Notes: a model not told the origin generated them from the sequence alone. Counted from the first letter of the stretch, positions 16,828 to 27,404 are shown. The stretch: DNA of 64,000 nucleotides from Arthrobacter gandavensis (GCF_015355785.1 NZ_JADKYW010000006.1:578936-642935), one strand, 5' to 3'. Translations and numbers: made by a program.

Positions 16828-16890
16828 GCAGCCACTATAGGCCAGCCGCATGCCCCGATCGGAGAACGGCGTGTTTCAGCCGTGCAACAT

Positions 16891-18234
16891 TCAGCCGCGC
16901 GCGCTGACCTGCGGAAGAAGGTCCTCAGCCGGAGGCGTCCACACCGCCGGATCGGCCTGCACCTGGTCTCCGGACCGGATGTCCTTCACCTCATGCGTTC
17001 CGTCTGCGGAGGTGAACCAGACAAAGGGGATGCCGCGGCGGTCGGCGTACTTGATCTGCTTGCCGAACTTCTCCGCCTTCGCAGCAACCTCGACGGCGAT
17101 GCCGCGTCCGCGCAGCGCGGCGGCGACATCCTGTGCCGCGGACCATGACTCGTCGTCGGCGAGGGTCACCAGGACGGCGGTAGGAACCGAGCGGCTGGCT
17201 TCGGCGAATTCCTGGCTGAGGATGCGCATCACCAGGCGGGTGACGCCAATGGAGAGCCCGACGCCGGGGAAGGACCGGCTGCCCTTGGTCGCCAGCGAGT
17301 CGTAGCGGCCGCCGGAGCAGATGGAGCCAAGCTGTTCGTGGCCCACCAGCACCGTTTCGTAGACCGTGCCGGTGTAATAGTCCAGGCCGCGGGCAATCGA
17401 GAGGTCCGCGATGACCTTGCCCGGCGCCCGGCGGGCTGCCTCGGCGATGACCTGCCGGAGTTCCTCCAGCCCGGTGTCCAGGAGCTCGCTGGTGACGCCG
17501 AGGGCGCGGACCTGCTCCACGAAGGACTCGTCCTCGGTGCGGATGGAGGCAAGCTTGAGGGCCAGGGAAGCCTGCTCAGGCGTGGCGCCCAGCTCTTCCT
17601 GGAGCAGCTCGGCCACCCGGTCAGCGCCAACCTTTTCAAGCTTGTCGATGCTGCGCAGCACCCCGGCCGTGTCCTCGAGGCCAATTCCGCGGTAAAAGCC
17701 TTCGGCCAGCTTGCGGTTGTTCACCCGGATCCGGAAGTCCGGGATGGGCAGCGCACCGAGGGCTTCGGCGATGACCAGCGCCAGCTCGACGTCGTAACGG
17801 AACGGCAGCTCGCCGTCGCCCACCACGTCAATGTCCGCCTGCGTGAACTCGCGGGCGCGGCCTTCCTGCGGGCGTTCGCCGCGCCAGACCTTCTGGATCT
17901 GGTAGCGGCGGAAGGGGAACGCCAGGTGACCGGCGTTTTCAACCACGTAGCGCGCGAACGGGACGGTGAGGTCGAAGTGCAGGGCCAGCTGGTTGGGATC
18001 CTGCTTTGCCGGGGCTTCGCCATCCTCGGCCTGCAGCCGGCTCAGCGCGTAGACTTCCTTGTCGATTTCTCCCTTGCGGAGCAGCTGGCCGACGGTTTCC
18101 ACGGCGCGGGTTTCAATGTTCGCGAAGCCGTGCAGTTCAAAGGTGCGGCGGAGCACGTCCAGCACATGGAGTTCAACGAGGCGCTCCTGCGGTAGCCATT
18201 CAGGGAAACCGGACAGTGAGGCCTTGCGTGCCAT
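16891..18234 (-). CDS. hisS: Histidyl-tRNA synthetase
   Basis: 447 residues from ATG 18234. Class II motifs are present: motif 2 region YQIQKVWRGERPQEGRAREF with FTQADIDVVG, the histidine-binding LDYYTGTVYE, and motif 3 GVGLSIGVTRLV. A C-terminal anticodon-binding domain (~350-435) ends DRRGIPFVWF. The layout matches the long actinobacterial HisRS type. It charges tRNA-His in the cytoplasm. It is divergent from the cyclophilin gene across a 196-nt region, as in mycobacteria. Confidence 0.96.
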   Translation of the reverse strand: MARKASLSGFPEWLPQERLVELHVLDVLRRTFELHGFANIETRAVETVGQLLRKGEIDKEVYALSRLQAEDGEAPAKQDPNQLALHFDLTVPFARYVVENAGHLAFPFRRYQIQKVWRGERPQEGRAREFTQADIDVVGDGELPFRYDVELALVIAEALGALPIPDFRIRVNNRKLAEGFYRGIGLEDTAGVLRSIDKLEKVGADRVAELLQEELGATPEQASLALKLASIRTEDESFVEQVRALGVTSELLDTGLEELRQVIAEAARRAPGKVIADLSIARGLDYYTGTVYETVLVGHEQLGSICSGGRYDSLATKGSRSFPGVGLSIGVTRLVMRILSQEFAEASRSVPTAVLVTLADDESWSAAQDVAAALRGRGIAVEVAAKAEKFGKQIKYADRRGIPFVWFTSADGTHEVKDIRSGDQVQADPAVWTPPAEDLLPQVSARG

Positions 18235-18430
18235 GCGGCAGACTCCTTTGGGATCAGGCGGACCGCTGCACGGCGCAGTGCAGCGCGCGGCGGGCCAAAT
18301 ACTGGGAAGGCACATAAGTTACGTGCCTAAACTGGATGCGGCACCCATTTTAGCTGTTTCCGGGCCCCTGACCTCCATCGGAGGCGATCCCGGGACCCTA
18401 TCCGCTTTCCCAACCCCGAGGAGGACGGCA

Positions 18431-19195
18431 GTGAAAGCCGGCAGTAAAAGCACCCGGACTTCCCGCCGGCGGCTGGCCCGCAAGGAGGCTAAGGAGGCCT
18501 TCGCCCGGGAGCAGCGGAAACGCCGGCTGAGGGACAACGCGTTCGCCGGGGCTGCCGGGGCACTGGCGCTCGCCCTTGCAGTGGCCCTGCAGGTCTTTTG
18601 GTTCTCGTCGAACCCCACGGCCGATGACCTGGCTGCACTTCGGCAGGGCGCCCAGGCCGGGCAGGGCGCCTCTGCCATCCCTGATACATCCCTGGCCGCC
18701 GGCAAGACGTTTACCGGGACGATGGTCCTCAACGGTGCCGGGGTTGAAGTGGAACTGGACGGCAGCGCAGCCCCGCAGGCAGCTGCGGTCTTCAAGTCCC
18801 TGGCCGATTCGTCCTTCTTCGGCGGAAAGGACTGCCACCGGCTGACCACCCAGGACACCATGGGCGTTCTCCAATGCGGTTCCCGGGACGGAACCGGAGC
18901 CGGAGATCCGGACTACCAGTGGGGTCCGGTTGAGAACAGCCCGGAAGACGGCGCCTACCCCGCAGGCACCATTGCCGTAGCCCGCGGCGCCACCCCCGAC
19001 TCCCACGGCACGCAGTTCTTCATTGCCTATAAGGACTCCGTAATAACGCAGGAGACCGGCGGCTACACGATAATGGGTAAGGTAACGTCAGGGCTTGAAG
19101 TTCTGGAGGCAATAGCCGCCGACGGCGTGGCTGACGGCGGCCGGGACGGAAGGCCTTCAACCCCGGTGACGATAGATTCGTTTACCCTGAAGTAA
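18431..19195 (+). CDS. Membrane-anchored cyclophilin-type peptidyl-prolyl isomerase
   Basis: 254 residues from GTG 18431, preceded by GAGGAGG 7 nt upstream. A very basic N-terminus (SRRRLARKEAKEAFAREQ), one transmembrane helix (~42-60), a linker and an extracytoplasmic cyclophilin domain (~85-254). Active-site elements: CHRLTT (catalytic Arg), GVLQCGSRDGTGAGDP (Gln) and HGTQFFIAY (Phe). The two cysteines near the active site could form a disulphide outside the cell. It sits between hisS and relA, the position of ppiB in mycobacteria. Confidence 0.9.
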   Translation: MKAGSKSTRTSRRRLARKEAKEAFAREQRKRRLRDNAFAGAAGALALALAVALQVFWFSSNPTADDLAALRQGAQAGQGASAIPDTSLAAGKTFTGTMVLNGAGVEVELDGSAAPQAAAVFKSLADSSFFGGKDCHRLTTQDTMGVLQCGSRDGTGAGDPDYQWGPVENSPEDGAYPAGTIAVARGATPDSHGTQFFIAYKDSVITQETGGYTIMGKVTSGLEVLEAIAADGVADGGRDGRPSTPVTIDSFTLK

Positions 19196-19248
19196 TGGCT
19201 CTGCGGGATTCGCTCAGCGGCCATCCATCGAGTGAAAGACTTTTAGCG

Positions 19249-20679
19249 GTGACAGACAGTCAGAAATCCGACGAAACCACCGGGAACGTTCCGGAAACGC
19301 AGCGGCCCTCAGCTCCCAGCCCGGCAGCTTTTGCTGCCCGGCACCCGGTCCCCGCACCTGCCGCAGCCCGTCCCGGCGCAGCCGCCCCGGCGCCCGTAGT
19401 GGCCGCCCCCGCTGCCCACACCACTCCGCTGGAGGAAGCCGCGAAATTCGCCCGCGTCGAGGAGGACGGCCATGTCTTCCTGATCGTAGACGGCGAAGAG
19501 TTCCCCGTTGGCCAGTACCCCGATGCCACCCGCGAGGAAGCGCTGGGCTACTTCGTGCGCAAGTACGACGATGCCGTCAGCCAGGTCATCCTGCTGGAAC
19601 AGCGCCTGGCAGCCAAGGCACCGGCCTCGGACATGCACAAGACCCTGAAGCACCTTTCCGCGCAGGTAGCTGAGCGCAAGATGGTTGGCGACGTCAAGGC
19701 GCTGGACGCCCGGATCGCGGACCTGCAGGCCGGTATCAAGGCAGCCGAAGCCGCTGAACGCGCCGAGGCCGAAGCCGTCCGCGCCCGTGAACTCGCCGCC
19801 CGCGAAGCGATCGTCGCCGAAGCGGAGGAGATCGCCGCCAGGGACCCGGCCAGCGTCCAGTGGAAGACCAGCAGCAACCGGATGAATGAGCTGTTCGAAG
19901 CGTGGAAGTCAGCGCAGAAGAACGGCCCCCGTCTGGGACGCAGCAACGAGGACGCCCTCTGGAAGCGCTTCCGTTCGGCCCGCACCGTCTTTGACCGGCA
20001 CCGCCGAGCGTACTTCTCCCAGCTGGACAATGAGAACGCCGAAGCCAAGCGGGCCAAGGAAGACCTCATTGCCCGCGCCGAAGCGCTCTCCGACTCCACT
20101 GACTGGGGCAACACCGCAGCGGAATACCGCCGGCTTATGGATGAGTGGAAGGCTTCCAAGCGTGCCAGCCGCAAGGACGACGACGCCCTGTGGGCACGGT
20201 TCCGTGCCGCGCAGGACAAGTTCTTCGCAGCCCGGCAGGCCGCCAACGAGGTTATCGACGAAGAGTTCGCCGCCAACCTGGTGGTCAAGGAAGCCCTGCT
20301 GAAGGAAGCGCAGGAAATCCTTCCGGTCACGGACCTGAACGCCGCCCGCAAGGCACTGCAGTCCATCCGCGACCGGTGGGAAGAAGCAGGCAAGGTTCCG
20401 CGTGCTGACATGGGCCGCATGGAAGCGGGCATCCGCAAGGTCGAGGAAGCCGTCAAGGCCGCCGAAGACGAGCACTGGCAGCGCAGCAACCCGGAAACGA
20501 AGGCGCGCACCAACAGCGCGCTGACGCAGCTCGAAGCGGCCATCGCCACCCTGCGCGAGGAGCTCGCCGCCGCGGAGAAGGACGGCGATGCCAGGAAGAT
20601 CGCCAACGCCCGCGAAGCCCTTGAGGCGCGTGAGCAGTGGCTTGAAACCCTGCGCCGTTCAGCCCAGGACTTCTCCTAG
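19249..20679 (+). CDS. DUF349-repeat coiled-coil protein
   Basis: 476 residues from GTG 19249; an ATG at 19195 overlapping the previous stop would add 18 residues, and the choice is uncertain. After an Ala/Pro-rich N-terminus come a short beta segment (FARVEEDGHVFLIVDGEEFP) and a long helical region with repeated DUF349 units containing the W.....S...DDALW.RFR theme (PRLGRSNEDALWKRFRSART and ASRKDDDALWARFRAAQDKF). Such proteins are cytoplasmic and uncharacterised. It ends at a strong terminator (20701-20740). Confidence 0.85.
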   Translation: MTDSQKSDETTGNVPETQRPSAPSPAAFAARHPVPAPAAARPGAAAPAPVVAAPAAHTTPLEEAAKFARVEEDGHVFLIVDGEEFPVGQYPDATREEALGYFVRKYDDAVSQVILLEQRLAAKAPASDMHKTLKHLSAQVAERKMVGDVKALDARIADLQAGIKAAEAAERAEAEAVRARELAAREAIVAEAEEIAARDPASVQWKTSSNRMNELFEAWKSAQKNGPRLGRSNEDALWKRFRSARTVFDRHRRAYFSQLDNENAEAKRAKEDLIARAEALSDSTDWGNTAAEYRRLMDEWKASKRASRKDDDALWARFRAAQDKFFAARQAANEVIDEEFAANLVVKEALLKEAQEILPVTDLNAARKALQSIRDRWEEAGKVPRADMGRMEAGIRKVEEAVKAAEDEHWQRSNPETKARTNSALTQLEAAIATLREELAAAEKDGDARKIANAREALEAREQWLETLRRSAQDFS

Positions 20680-20700
20680 CCACAGCCGCAAAGGCCGGAC

Positions 20701-20748
20701 AGGCCCGGACTCCCCTTTTCCACAGGCGGCGTCCGGGCCTTTCGCTTT
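20701..20748 (+). terminator. Rho-independent terminator after the DUF349 gene
   Basis: AGGCCCGGAC (20701-20710) pairs exactly with GTCCGGGCCT (20731-20740); a T-rich tail TTCGCTTT follows. It closes the cyclophilin-DUF349 unit. Confidence 0.75.
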
Positions 20749-20774
20749 AACCCGCGGACGGGGAGGCTGGAGGA

Positions 20775-21404
20775 ATGCCTTTCTCCTGCCCGGATCACGG
20801 TGCAATCCACGGTGCAATCCCCCAGGTCACCTCCACTGGCGGTGCGGTGTTCCACGCGGGCGAGGTGTTCACGCTTCCCGAGCTGCAGGGTCTGTGCCGC
20901 GACGGCCTGGTGAAGCGGGTGTACGGCGAGACGTTCCTGCGGTGGGATGTCCGGGTCTCGCCGCTGGCCAGGGCGCTGGCGGCGCAGCACAGCCTGCCGG
21001 AGCAGGTTCGCGGGCGCTACGCCTTCGGCTGGATGAGCGCCGCCTGGATCTTCGGCTGTGCCGATCCCCCGGCCAGGCTGGCGCTGCTCGCCGACTCCCG
21101 GCGCAGGAGCACCGCACTGCCGGCCTTCAGCGGAGCGGTGCTGCACGAAGTGGCGCTTGGCCCCGCGGACCGGATGCTGCTCGGCACCGTGCCGGTGACG
21201 CATCCGCTGCGGACCGCCTACGACGTCGCACTGCACTTTCCGCCGGAGGAGTCGGTACCGGTCCTGCTGGCCTTGGCCAGGCAAACGGAGCTGAATTGTC
21301 CGCCGTCGTACCTGAAGTCCCTGCTGCGCAGCGGCTACCGGATTCCGGGAACCCGGCGCGCACTGGAAGCCGTAGAGCAGGTTGCAGCGGCGCTGGACGG
21401 ATAA
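20775..21404 (+). CDS. Hypothetical protein, AbiEi-like
   Basis: 209 residues from ATG 20775. A small N-terminal domain with a helix-turn-helix-like segment (FTLPELQGLCRDGLVKRVYG) is followed by a C-terminal region (YAFGWMSAAWIFGCADPPAR, VPVTHPLRTAYDVALHF) reminiscent of type IV toxin-antitoxin AbiEi-like proteins. No toxin partner is adjacent. Proteins of this kind are widespread next to relA in Micrococcaceae. A regulatory role is only inferred. Confidence 0.7.
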   Translation: MPFSCPDHGAIHGAIPQVTSTGGAVFHAGEVFTLPELQGLCRDGLVKRVYGETFLRWDVRVSPLARALAAQHSLPEQVRGRYAFGWMSAAWIFGCADPPARLALLADSRRRSTALPAFSGAVLHEVALGPADRMLLGTVPVTHPLRTAYDVALHFPPEESVPVLLALARQTELNCPPSYLKSLLRSGYRIPGTRRALEAVEQVAAALDG

Positions 21405-21421
21405 ACCGGCAGGCCGGGGTG

Positions 21422-23848
21422 TCAGGCCCTGCGCTGGTCTCCCGTGGTCCGGTAAACGTCATACACGCCGTCTATCCGGCGGACCGCGCTGAGGATGTGG
21501 CTAAGGTACTTGGGATCCCCCATCTCGAACACGAACTTGGACATCGCCACGCGGTCGCTGGAGGTGTTCACGCTGGCCGAGAGGATGTTCACGTGGTTCT
21601 CGGAAAGGACCCGGGTGACGTCGGAGAGCAGTGACTTCCGGTCCAGCGCCTCGACCTGGATTTCCACCAGGAAAACGGAGGACTGGGTAGGCGCCCAGTC
21701 AACGGCAACGATGCGGTCCGGCTGGTCCCTCAGATCCTGGACGTTCCGGCAGTCGGTGCGGTGCACCGAGACGCCCGAACCGCGGGTCACGAAGCCGATG
21801 ATTGGATCCGGCGGTACCGGAGTGCAGCAGCGGGCCAGCTTCACCCATACGTCCCCGACACCGCGCACAGTGACGCCGGAGTCGGAGAACTTGGGCCGCT
21901 TCGCATTCGCGGAGGATACCGGCGTATCCGCGAGGTCCTCCTCGGCGCCCTGGTGCCCGCCCATGAGCGAGACCAGGTGCTCAATGACGTTCTGCGCGGA
22001 GGTGTGCCCGTCACCGACGGCCGCATACAGCGCAGAGATGTCCTGGTGGTGCAGTTCCTGGGCCACGGCGATCAGCGCGTCATGGGTCATCAGGCGCTGC
22101 AGCGGCAGGTTCTGCTTCCGCATGCCGCGGGTGAGCAGGTCCTTGCCCTTCTCGATCGCCTCTTCGCGGCGCTCCTTGGTGAACCACTGGCGGATCTTGT
22201 TCCGCGCGCGTGGACTCTTGACGAAGCCCTGCCAGTCCTGGCTGGGTCCGGCACCTTCGGCCTTGGAAGTGAAGATCTCCACCCAGTCGCCATGCTGGAG
22301 TTCGCTGTTCAGCGGCACCAGCTTGCCGTTGACGCGTGCGCCGATGGTCCGGTGGCCCACCTCAGTGTGCACGGCGTAGGCGAAGTCCACCGGAGTCGAG
22401 CCGGCGGGCAGCGCCATGACCTCGCCCTTGGGCGTGAACACGAACACCTCGCGGGCGTTGATCTCGAACCGCAGCGAATCCAGGAACTCGTCCGGATCAG
22501 AGGTCTCCTGCTGCCAGTCCACCAGCGACCGGAGCCAGCCCATGTCTGAGTTGTCCGGAGCTGGTGAACCGTTCTTGGCGCTGTCCTTGTACTTCCAATG
22601 CGCGGCCACGCCGTACTCGGCGCGGCGGTGCATGTCATGGGTGCGGATCTGGATTTCAACCGGCTTGCCGCCCGGACCGATCACCGTGGTGTGCAGCGAC
22701 TGGTACATGTTGAACTTCGGCATGGCGATGTAGTCCTTGAACCGCCCGGGCAGGGGGTTCCAGCGCGCATGCAGGGCACCGAGGGTGGCGTAGCAATCAC
22801 GGACCGAGTCCACGAGCACGCGCACGCCCATAAGGTCATGGATGTCGTCGAAGTCTTTGCCCCGCACGATCATTTTCTGGTAAATCGAGTAGTAGTGCTT
22901 GGGGCGGCCGGTGATCGTGGCCTTGATCTTGACGCTGTGCAGGTCCTCGGCGATCTGGCTGCGCACCGTGGAAAGGTACTTCTCCCGCTCCGGGGTCCGG
23001 TCCCCCACCATGCGGACAATCTCGTCATAGACCTTCGGGTGCAGGGCCGCAAAGGAGAGGTCCTCGAGTTCCCACTTGATGGTGTTCATGCCCAGCCGGT
23101 GGGCCAGCGGGGCGAAGATTTCAAGCGTCTCCCGGGCCTTCCGTGCGGAGGACTCAGGCGAGACGAAGCGCCAGGTGCGGGCATTGTGCAGGCGGTCAGC
23201 CAGCTTGATGACCAGCACGCGGATGTCCTTGGCCATGGCCACAACCATCTTGCGCACGGTCTCCGACTGGGCTGCATCACCGAAGGTCACCTTGTCCAGC
23301 TTGGTGACGCCGTCCACCAGCATGGCCACTTCCGGACCGAACTCGCTGCGAAGCTCATCCAGCGAGTAGGCAGTGTCCTCCACCGTGTCATGCAGCAGCG
23401 CGGCCGCAAGGGTGGTTCCGGTCATACCTAGTTCAGCGAGGATGGTTGCGACGGCCACCGGATGGGTGATGTACGGATCACCGCTCTTGCGCTTCTGGCC
23501 GTCGTGGCAGCGCTCGGCAACGAGGTAGGCGCGCTGGATCAGGTCCAGGTCCTCGCGCGGATTGTTGGCGCGGACAGTGCGCAGCAGCGGCTCGAGCATC
23601 GGTGAATACGATGTTCCGCGGCCGGCCAGGCGGGCCAGCCGGGCGCGGGTGCCGTGCCTGCGTACCGGAGCGGGTTTAGGCGCAGGCTTCGGGGCAGGCG
23701 GAACCACCTGCTCCGGACCAGGCCTCACCTGGACTGCGGCAGGCGTCTTTCCACCGGACCCCTTGTCCGGGGAGTTCACCCTTTCCGGGAGAGAGTTCTC
23801 TTCCCGGTCTTCTCCTGCGCTTTCGGCAGGCGTCGCGCTCTCGGCCAA
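21422..23848 (-). CDS. relA: Bifunctional (p)ppGpp synthetase/hydrolase
   Basis: 808 residues. A Pro/Ala-rich N-terminus precedes the HD hydrolase domain ([35 protein letters not shown]), the synthetase domain ([60 protein letters not shown]), a TGS domain ([20 protein letters not shown]), a zinc-finger/helical part ([20 protein letters not shown]) and a C-terminal ACT domain. Both active sites look intact, as expected for the single long RSH of actinobacteria. It makes and degrades the alarmone in amino-acid starvation. It lies downstream of secF, as in mycobacteria. Confidence 0.96.
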   Translation of the reverse strand: MAESATPAESAGEDREENSLPERVNSPDKGSGGKTPAAVQVRPGPEQVVPPAPKPAPKPAPVRRHGTRARLARLAGRGTSYSPMLEPLLRTVRANNPREDLDLIQRAYLVAERCHDGQKRKSGDPYITHPVAVATILAELGMTGTTLAAALLHDTVEDTAYSLDELRSEFGPEVAMLVDGVTKLDKVTFGDAAQSETVRKMVVAMAKDIRVLVIKLADRLHNARTWRFVSPESSARKARETLEIFAPLAHRLGMNTIKWELEDLSFAALHPKVYDEIVRMVGDRTPEREKYLSTVRSQIAEDLHSVKIKATITGRPKHYYSIYQKMIVRGKDFDDIHDLMGVRVLVDSVRDCYATLGALHARWNPLPGRFKDYIAMPKFNMYQSLHTTVIGPGGKPVEIQIRTHDMHRRAEYGVAAHWKYKDSAKNGSPAPDNSDMGWLRSLVDWQQETSDPDEFLDSLRFEINAREVFVFTPKGEVMALPAGSTPVDFAYAVHTEVGHRTIGARVNGKLVPLNSELQHGDWVEIFTSKAEGAGPSQDWQGFVKSPRARNKIRQWFTKERREEAIEKGKDLLTRGMRKQNLPLQRLMTHDALIAVAQELHHQDISALYAAVGDGHTSAQNVIEHLVSLMGGHQGAEEDLADTPVSSANAKRPKFSDSGVTVRGVGDVWVKLARCCTPVPPDPIIGFVTRGSGVSVHRTDCRNVQDLRDQPDRIVAVDWAPTQSSVFLVEIQVEALDRKSLLSDVTRVLSENHVNILSASVNTSSDRVAMSKFVFEMGDPKYLSHILSAVRRIDGVYDVYRTTGDQRRA

Positions 23849-23908
23849 CTGCTGCCCTTTCTTTCCAGATACCTGCCCAGTCTATGCCCCCGGGCTGCCC
23901 CGCTTACA

Positions 23909-23953
23909 CCACCGGTTCCGTTCTTCCCCCTCGGGGAGTAACGGAACCGGTGG
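23909..23953 (-). terminator. Strong hairpin after secF
   Basis: CCACCGGTTCCGTT (23909-23922) and AACGGAACCGGTGG (23940-23953) form a perfect 14-bp stem. It follows the secF stop on the minus strand and precedes relA. There is no clear T-run, so it may be a weak terminator or an RNA-stability element. Confidence 0.55.
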
Positions 23954-23972
23954 CGGGAAAGCAGTCTGGGAT

Positions 23973-24995
23973 TTACGTCGTCGAAGCTGCTGCCGGGGCG
24001 GCAGGCGCCTCGTGCCCGCGCCGCTCGGTGACACGCTTGGTGTGCTTGACGATTTCCGGTTCGCGGCGGCGCAGCCAGGCATACAGCGGAGCAGCGACGA
24101 ACAGAGTGCCCAGGGTGCCCAGGATGATGCCGATGAACAGCGCCAGGGACAGGTCCTTCAGGGTGCCGGCGCCCAGCAGGTAGGCACCGATGAACAGCAC
24201 CGATGCGACGGGCAGCACGGCCACCACGGAGGTGTTGATCGAGCGGACCAGTGTCTGGTTCACCGCAAGGTTCACCTGTTCCGTAAACGTCCGCTTGGTC
24301 TGTTTCTCCAAGTTCGCCGTGTTTTCCCGGATCTTGTCGAAGACCACCACCGTGTCATAGAGCGAGTAGCTCAGCACGGTCAGGAAGCCGATGATTGCCG
24401 ACGGCGTCACCTCGAACCCGCTGAGCGCGTACAGGCCGGCCGTGACGGTCATGACCACCAGCAGGCCGGTGATTGCCGCGAGGGACATTTTCCAGGTCCT
24501 GAAGTACAGCGCCATGAGCAGGGCCGCGAGGGCAACGAACACCACAAGGCCAATCAGGGCCTGGCGGCTGACGTCATTGCCCCAGGTGGGGCCGATGAAG
24601 GTGGACGTCACCTGGTCCTCGTTGACCCCGTAGCCCTCGGCCAGGGCCGTCTTCACGTCCAGCGTCTGGTCGTCGCTGAGCTCTTCGGTCTGGATCCGCA
24701 TAGTGCCAGGGGAAATGTTGGTCACGCGCGGGTCGGAACTGGAAACGACGTCGCTGACGGCCTCTTCACCCACGGAAACCTGAGTGTCCTCCACACCCGA
24801 AACGGTGAATTCGGAGCCCCCGCGGAAATCGATGCCGAGGTTGAACCCGCCTTTAACGACCGGGATCAGGATGGAGAGCAGGACCGCAGCCGCGGCAACC
24901 ATGAACCAGAGGCGGTAGCGGCCCACGAAGTTGTAGGACCGCTTGCCGGTGTAGAGCTCATTGCCGAACCTGGCGAACGCGGGAAGCTTACCCAT
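23973..24995 (-). CDS. secF: Protein translocase subunit SecF
   Basis: 340 residues. TM1 (~32-50), an extracytoplasmic domain with GGFNLGIDFRGGSEFTVSG, the SecF hallmark, and five C-terminal helices with SAIIGFLTVLSYSLYDTVVV and DKIRENTANL (D..RE). It works with SecD to use the proton gradient in late protein export. Start ATG 24995 shares a base with the secD stop. The C-terminus is Ala-rich. Confidence 0.96.
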   Translation of the reverse strand: MGKLPAFARFGNELYTGKRSYNFVGRYRLWFMVAAAAVLLSILIPVVKGGFNLGIDFRGGSEFTVSGVEDTQVSVGEEAVSDVVSSSDPRVTNISPGTMRIQTEELSDDQTLDVKTALAEGYGVNEDQVTSTFIGPTWGNDVSRQALIGLVVFVALAALLMALYFRTWKMSLAAITGLLVVMTVTAGLYALSGFEVTPSAIIGFLTVLSYSLYDTVVVFDKIRENTANLEKQTKRTFTEQVNLAVNQTLVRSINTSVVAVLPVASVLFIGAYLLGAGTLKDLSLALFIGIILGTLGTLFVAAPLYAWLRRREPEIVKHTKRVTERRGHEAPAAPAAASTT

Positions 24996-26830
24996 CAGTT
25001 GCCCTCCTTCTCCGCGTCGCGGCCGGAGCCTGCCATTGAATCCTGTTTGTCCGCTGCCGTGTCCGGCTTCGCGGATTTGTCCTTGCTGCCGCTGCCATTG
25101 CCGGCAGCTGCCCGGCGCTCGGCGATCGTCATCCGGCGTTCGGCCTCACGGGCCGCACCCTTGTTCTTGGCCTGCGAAGCCCCTGCAGGCTTCCCGGCCG
25201 GAGCTTCGGACTCTGCGGCGGCGTCGTCAGCGTCAGCCGCTGCGGGTTCACGCAGGCGTCCGGCACCGCGGTAGACGGGAACGGCACCCAGCCGGGTGGC
25301 ATCCAGTCCGGACCATTTGTGGCCCTTGCCGAAGAACTTGGTCCTGGCCAGCAGGACCATCACCGGGTGCGTGAACAGGAAGACCACCAGGAGGTCTGCA
25401 ATAGCGGTCAGGCCCAGGGTGAAGGCGAAGCCGCGGACGTTGCCAACGGCTACGAAGTAAAGCACGACGGCGGCCAGCAGGTTCACTGCCTTGGAGGCCA
25501 GGACGGTGCGCTTGGCACGCTTCCAGCCGTTGTCCACGGCAGAGACGAGTCCCCTGCCGTCACGGAGCTCGTCGCGTATTCGTTCAAAGTAGACAATGAA
25601 GGAGTCGGCCGTGAGGCCGATGGCCACAATCAGGCCCGCAACACCTGCCAGCGAGAGCCGGTAGTTGTGCGACCAGCCGAGGATCGCGATTGCCAGATAG
25701 GTCAGCACACCGGCAACGACCAGCGAGGTGATGGTCACGAAGCCAAGGGCCCGGTACTGGAAGAGCGAGTAAACGGCCACCAGGATCAGGCCAATGACGC
25801 CGGCAATCAGGCCCATGCGCAGCTGGTCGGCGCCGAGCGTGGCGGAGACCTGCTGCTCGCTCTGGATGTCGAAGCTGATCGGCAGGGCGCCGTACTTCAG
25901 CTGCTCGGACAGCGCCTTGGCGGTCTCCTGCGTGAACTGGCCGGTGATCTGGGCGTTGCCGTCGGTGATCAGGACGTTCATGGACGGAGCGGAAATAACC
26001 TGTCCGTCCAGCACGATGGCGAACTGGTTCTGCGGGGATCCGTCGCCGAAGCCAAGCAGCCGCTCGGAGACCGCGCGGAACTTCTCGGTTCCCTCGGCGT
26101 TGAAGTCCAGGTTCACTGCCCATTCATTCAGGGACTGGCCCTGCCCGCCCTGCGCCATGCCGAAGCTGGCGTCCTGGAGCATTGACCCGGGGACCTCCAC
26201 CGGACCAAGAATGTACTTTCCGGCAGTTCCGGGCTCACAGGCCACCATTGGCTGGTCCGCGGGAGCGGGCTCGACCGATGCTTCCAGAGCTGCCGGATCG
26301 AGGCAGTTCGTGGACTCGAACTCCTTGTAGAGCTCCGGCGTCACCCAGTTCATGTCCGAACCGTTCTGGGGTTCCGCCGAGGGCTGCGGCAGCGCCTCAT
26401 CCGGCGTCGGAGTCTCAGCGGCGGGCGCCTGGCCCGGACCGCCCATGATGACGGAGCGGAACTCCATGGCAGCCGAAGCCTGGATCAGCGCCCGGGTCTC
26501 TGCGGTTGGCGTGCCCGGAAGCGAAACAACGACGTTCCGGCCGGACTGCGTGGTGATCTCCGCTTCGGAGACACCGCTGCCGTCCACACGCTGGCGGATG
26601 ATCTCCACAGCCTGGTTCAGCTGTTCCTGGCTGATCTGGGAGTCGCCGCCCTGCACCTTGGGAGCAAGGATCATCTGGGTGCCGCCCTCAAGGTCAAGGG
26701 CGAGCTTGGGGGTCCAGCTGGCATTGCTCCACATGGAGCCGCCGCCGAGCAAAAGGGGCAGGGCAGCAAAAAGGACGCCCAACCAAATGAGCGTCTTTTT
26801 CGCTGCCGGGCCGGAGCCGGTACGAGGCAT
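24995..26830 (-). CDS. secD: Protein translocase subunit SecD
   Basis: 611 residues. TM1 (~10-28) is followed by the P1 domain (LALDLEGGTQMILAP, the SecD D1 motif), a long periplasmic domain with an actinobacterial acidic insert, and five helices containing GLIVAIGLTADSFIVYFERI and REL. The Lys/Ala-rich cytoplasmic tail (~540-611) is long, as in other Micrococcaceae. It overlaps secF by one base and sits 88 nt downstream of yajC. Confidence 0.95.
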   Translation of the reverse strand: MPRTGSGPAAKKTLIWLGVLFAALPLLLGGGSMWSNASWTPKLALDLEGGTQMILAPKVQGGDSQISQEQLNQAVEIIRQRVDGSGVSEAEITTQSGRNVVVSLPGTPTAETRALIQASAAMEFRSVIMGGPGQAPAAETPTPDEALPQPSAEPQNGSDMNWVTPELYKEFESTNCLDPAALEASVEPAPADQPMVACEPGTAGKYILGPVEVPGSMLQDASFGMAQGGQGQSLNEWAVNLDFNAEGTEKFRAVSERLLGFGDGSPQNQFAIVLDGQVISAPSMNVLITDGNAQITGQFTQETAKALSEQLKYGALPISFDIQSEQQVSATLGADQLRMGLIAGVIGLILVAVYSLFQYRALGFVTITSLVVAGVLTYLAIAILGWSHNYRLSLAGVAGLIVAIGLTADSFIVYFERIRDELRDGRGLVSAVDNGWKRAKRTVLASKAVNLLAAVVLYFVAVGNVRGFAFTLGLTAIADLLVVFLFTHPVMVLLARTKFFGKGHKWSGLDATRLGAVPVYRGAGRLREPAAADADDAAAESEAPAGKPAGASQAKNKGAAREAERRMTIAERRAAAGNGSGSKDKSAKPDTAADKQDSMAGSGRDAEKEGN

Positions 26831-26918
26831 AGGGGTTTTCCTTTAGGGCGTGATCGCCGGAGACCGATGGATCCGGCGGACCTGTGTCAGGCGTGCTGCG
26901 TGCAGGTCCTCGGAGAGT

Positions 26919-27404
26919 CTAGTTGTCTTTGTTGTTCTCACGGTCGAGGCGCTTAAGCGTTTCGTCCGGGGTCTCGTCCTGTGGTGCTTCGGCAGCCGCT
27001 TCACGGGGACGGTCATCCGTGCCGGGCACGTTGCCGGTGAGGGAAGAAGCGTCATCGGGAACGACGGCGTCCCGGGGCTCGGCTTCCTCGGGCTGCGTGG
27101 TGACAACCTTGGTCAGCGCCTGCAGGTGGATGGTGGCGGTGTTTCCGGGAGAAAGCTCAAGGACGGCCTTGTTCTCTTCCTGGTCGACGGAGACGATAGT
27201 GCCGAAGAGACCGAACTGGGTCATGACCTCAGTGCCGGGAACCATCTGGGTGCGCTGCTCCTGGACGGTCTTCTGGGTCTTCTTCTGCTTCCGGAACATC
27301 ATAAAGATGAACAGGCCTAGCAGGATCGGCAGCAGGAGGCTGGAGAACGAAAAACCGCCCTGAGCTCCCGTATCGGTGGTCTGGGCCAAGACATTCAAGA
27401 ACAC
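26919..27404 (-). CDS. yajC: Preprotein translocase subunit YajC
   Basis: 161 residues. One N-terminal helix (SSLLLPILLGLFIFMMF) is followed by the basic QKKTQKTVQEQ and the conserved MVPGTEVMTQFGLFGTIVSV core, then an acidic low-complexity tail. It is the accessory membrane protein of the SecDF complex and first gene of yajC-secD-secF. The 169-nt gap to ruvB probably carries the promoter; an AT-richer patch CAATAAACTATG occurs at about 27520-27535. Confidence 0.95.
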   Translation of the reverse strand: MFLNVLAQTTDTGAQGGFSFSSLLLPILLGLFIFMMFRKQKKTQKTVQEQRTQMVPGTEVMTQFGLFGTIVSVDQEENKAVLELSPGNTATIHLQALTKVVTTQPEEAEPRDAVVPDDASSLTGNVPGTDDRPREAAAEAPQDETPDETLKRLDRENNKDN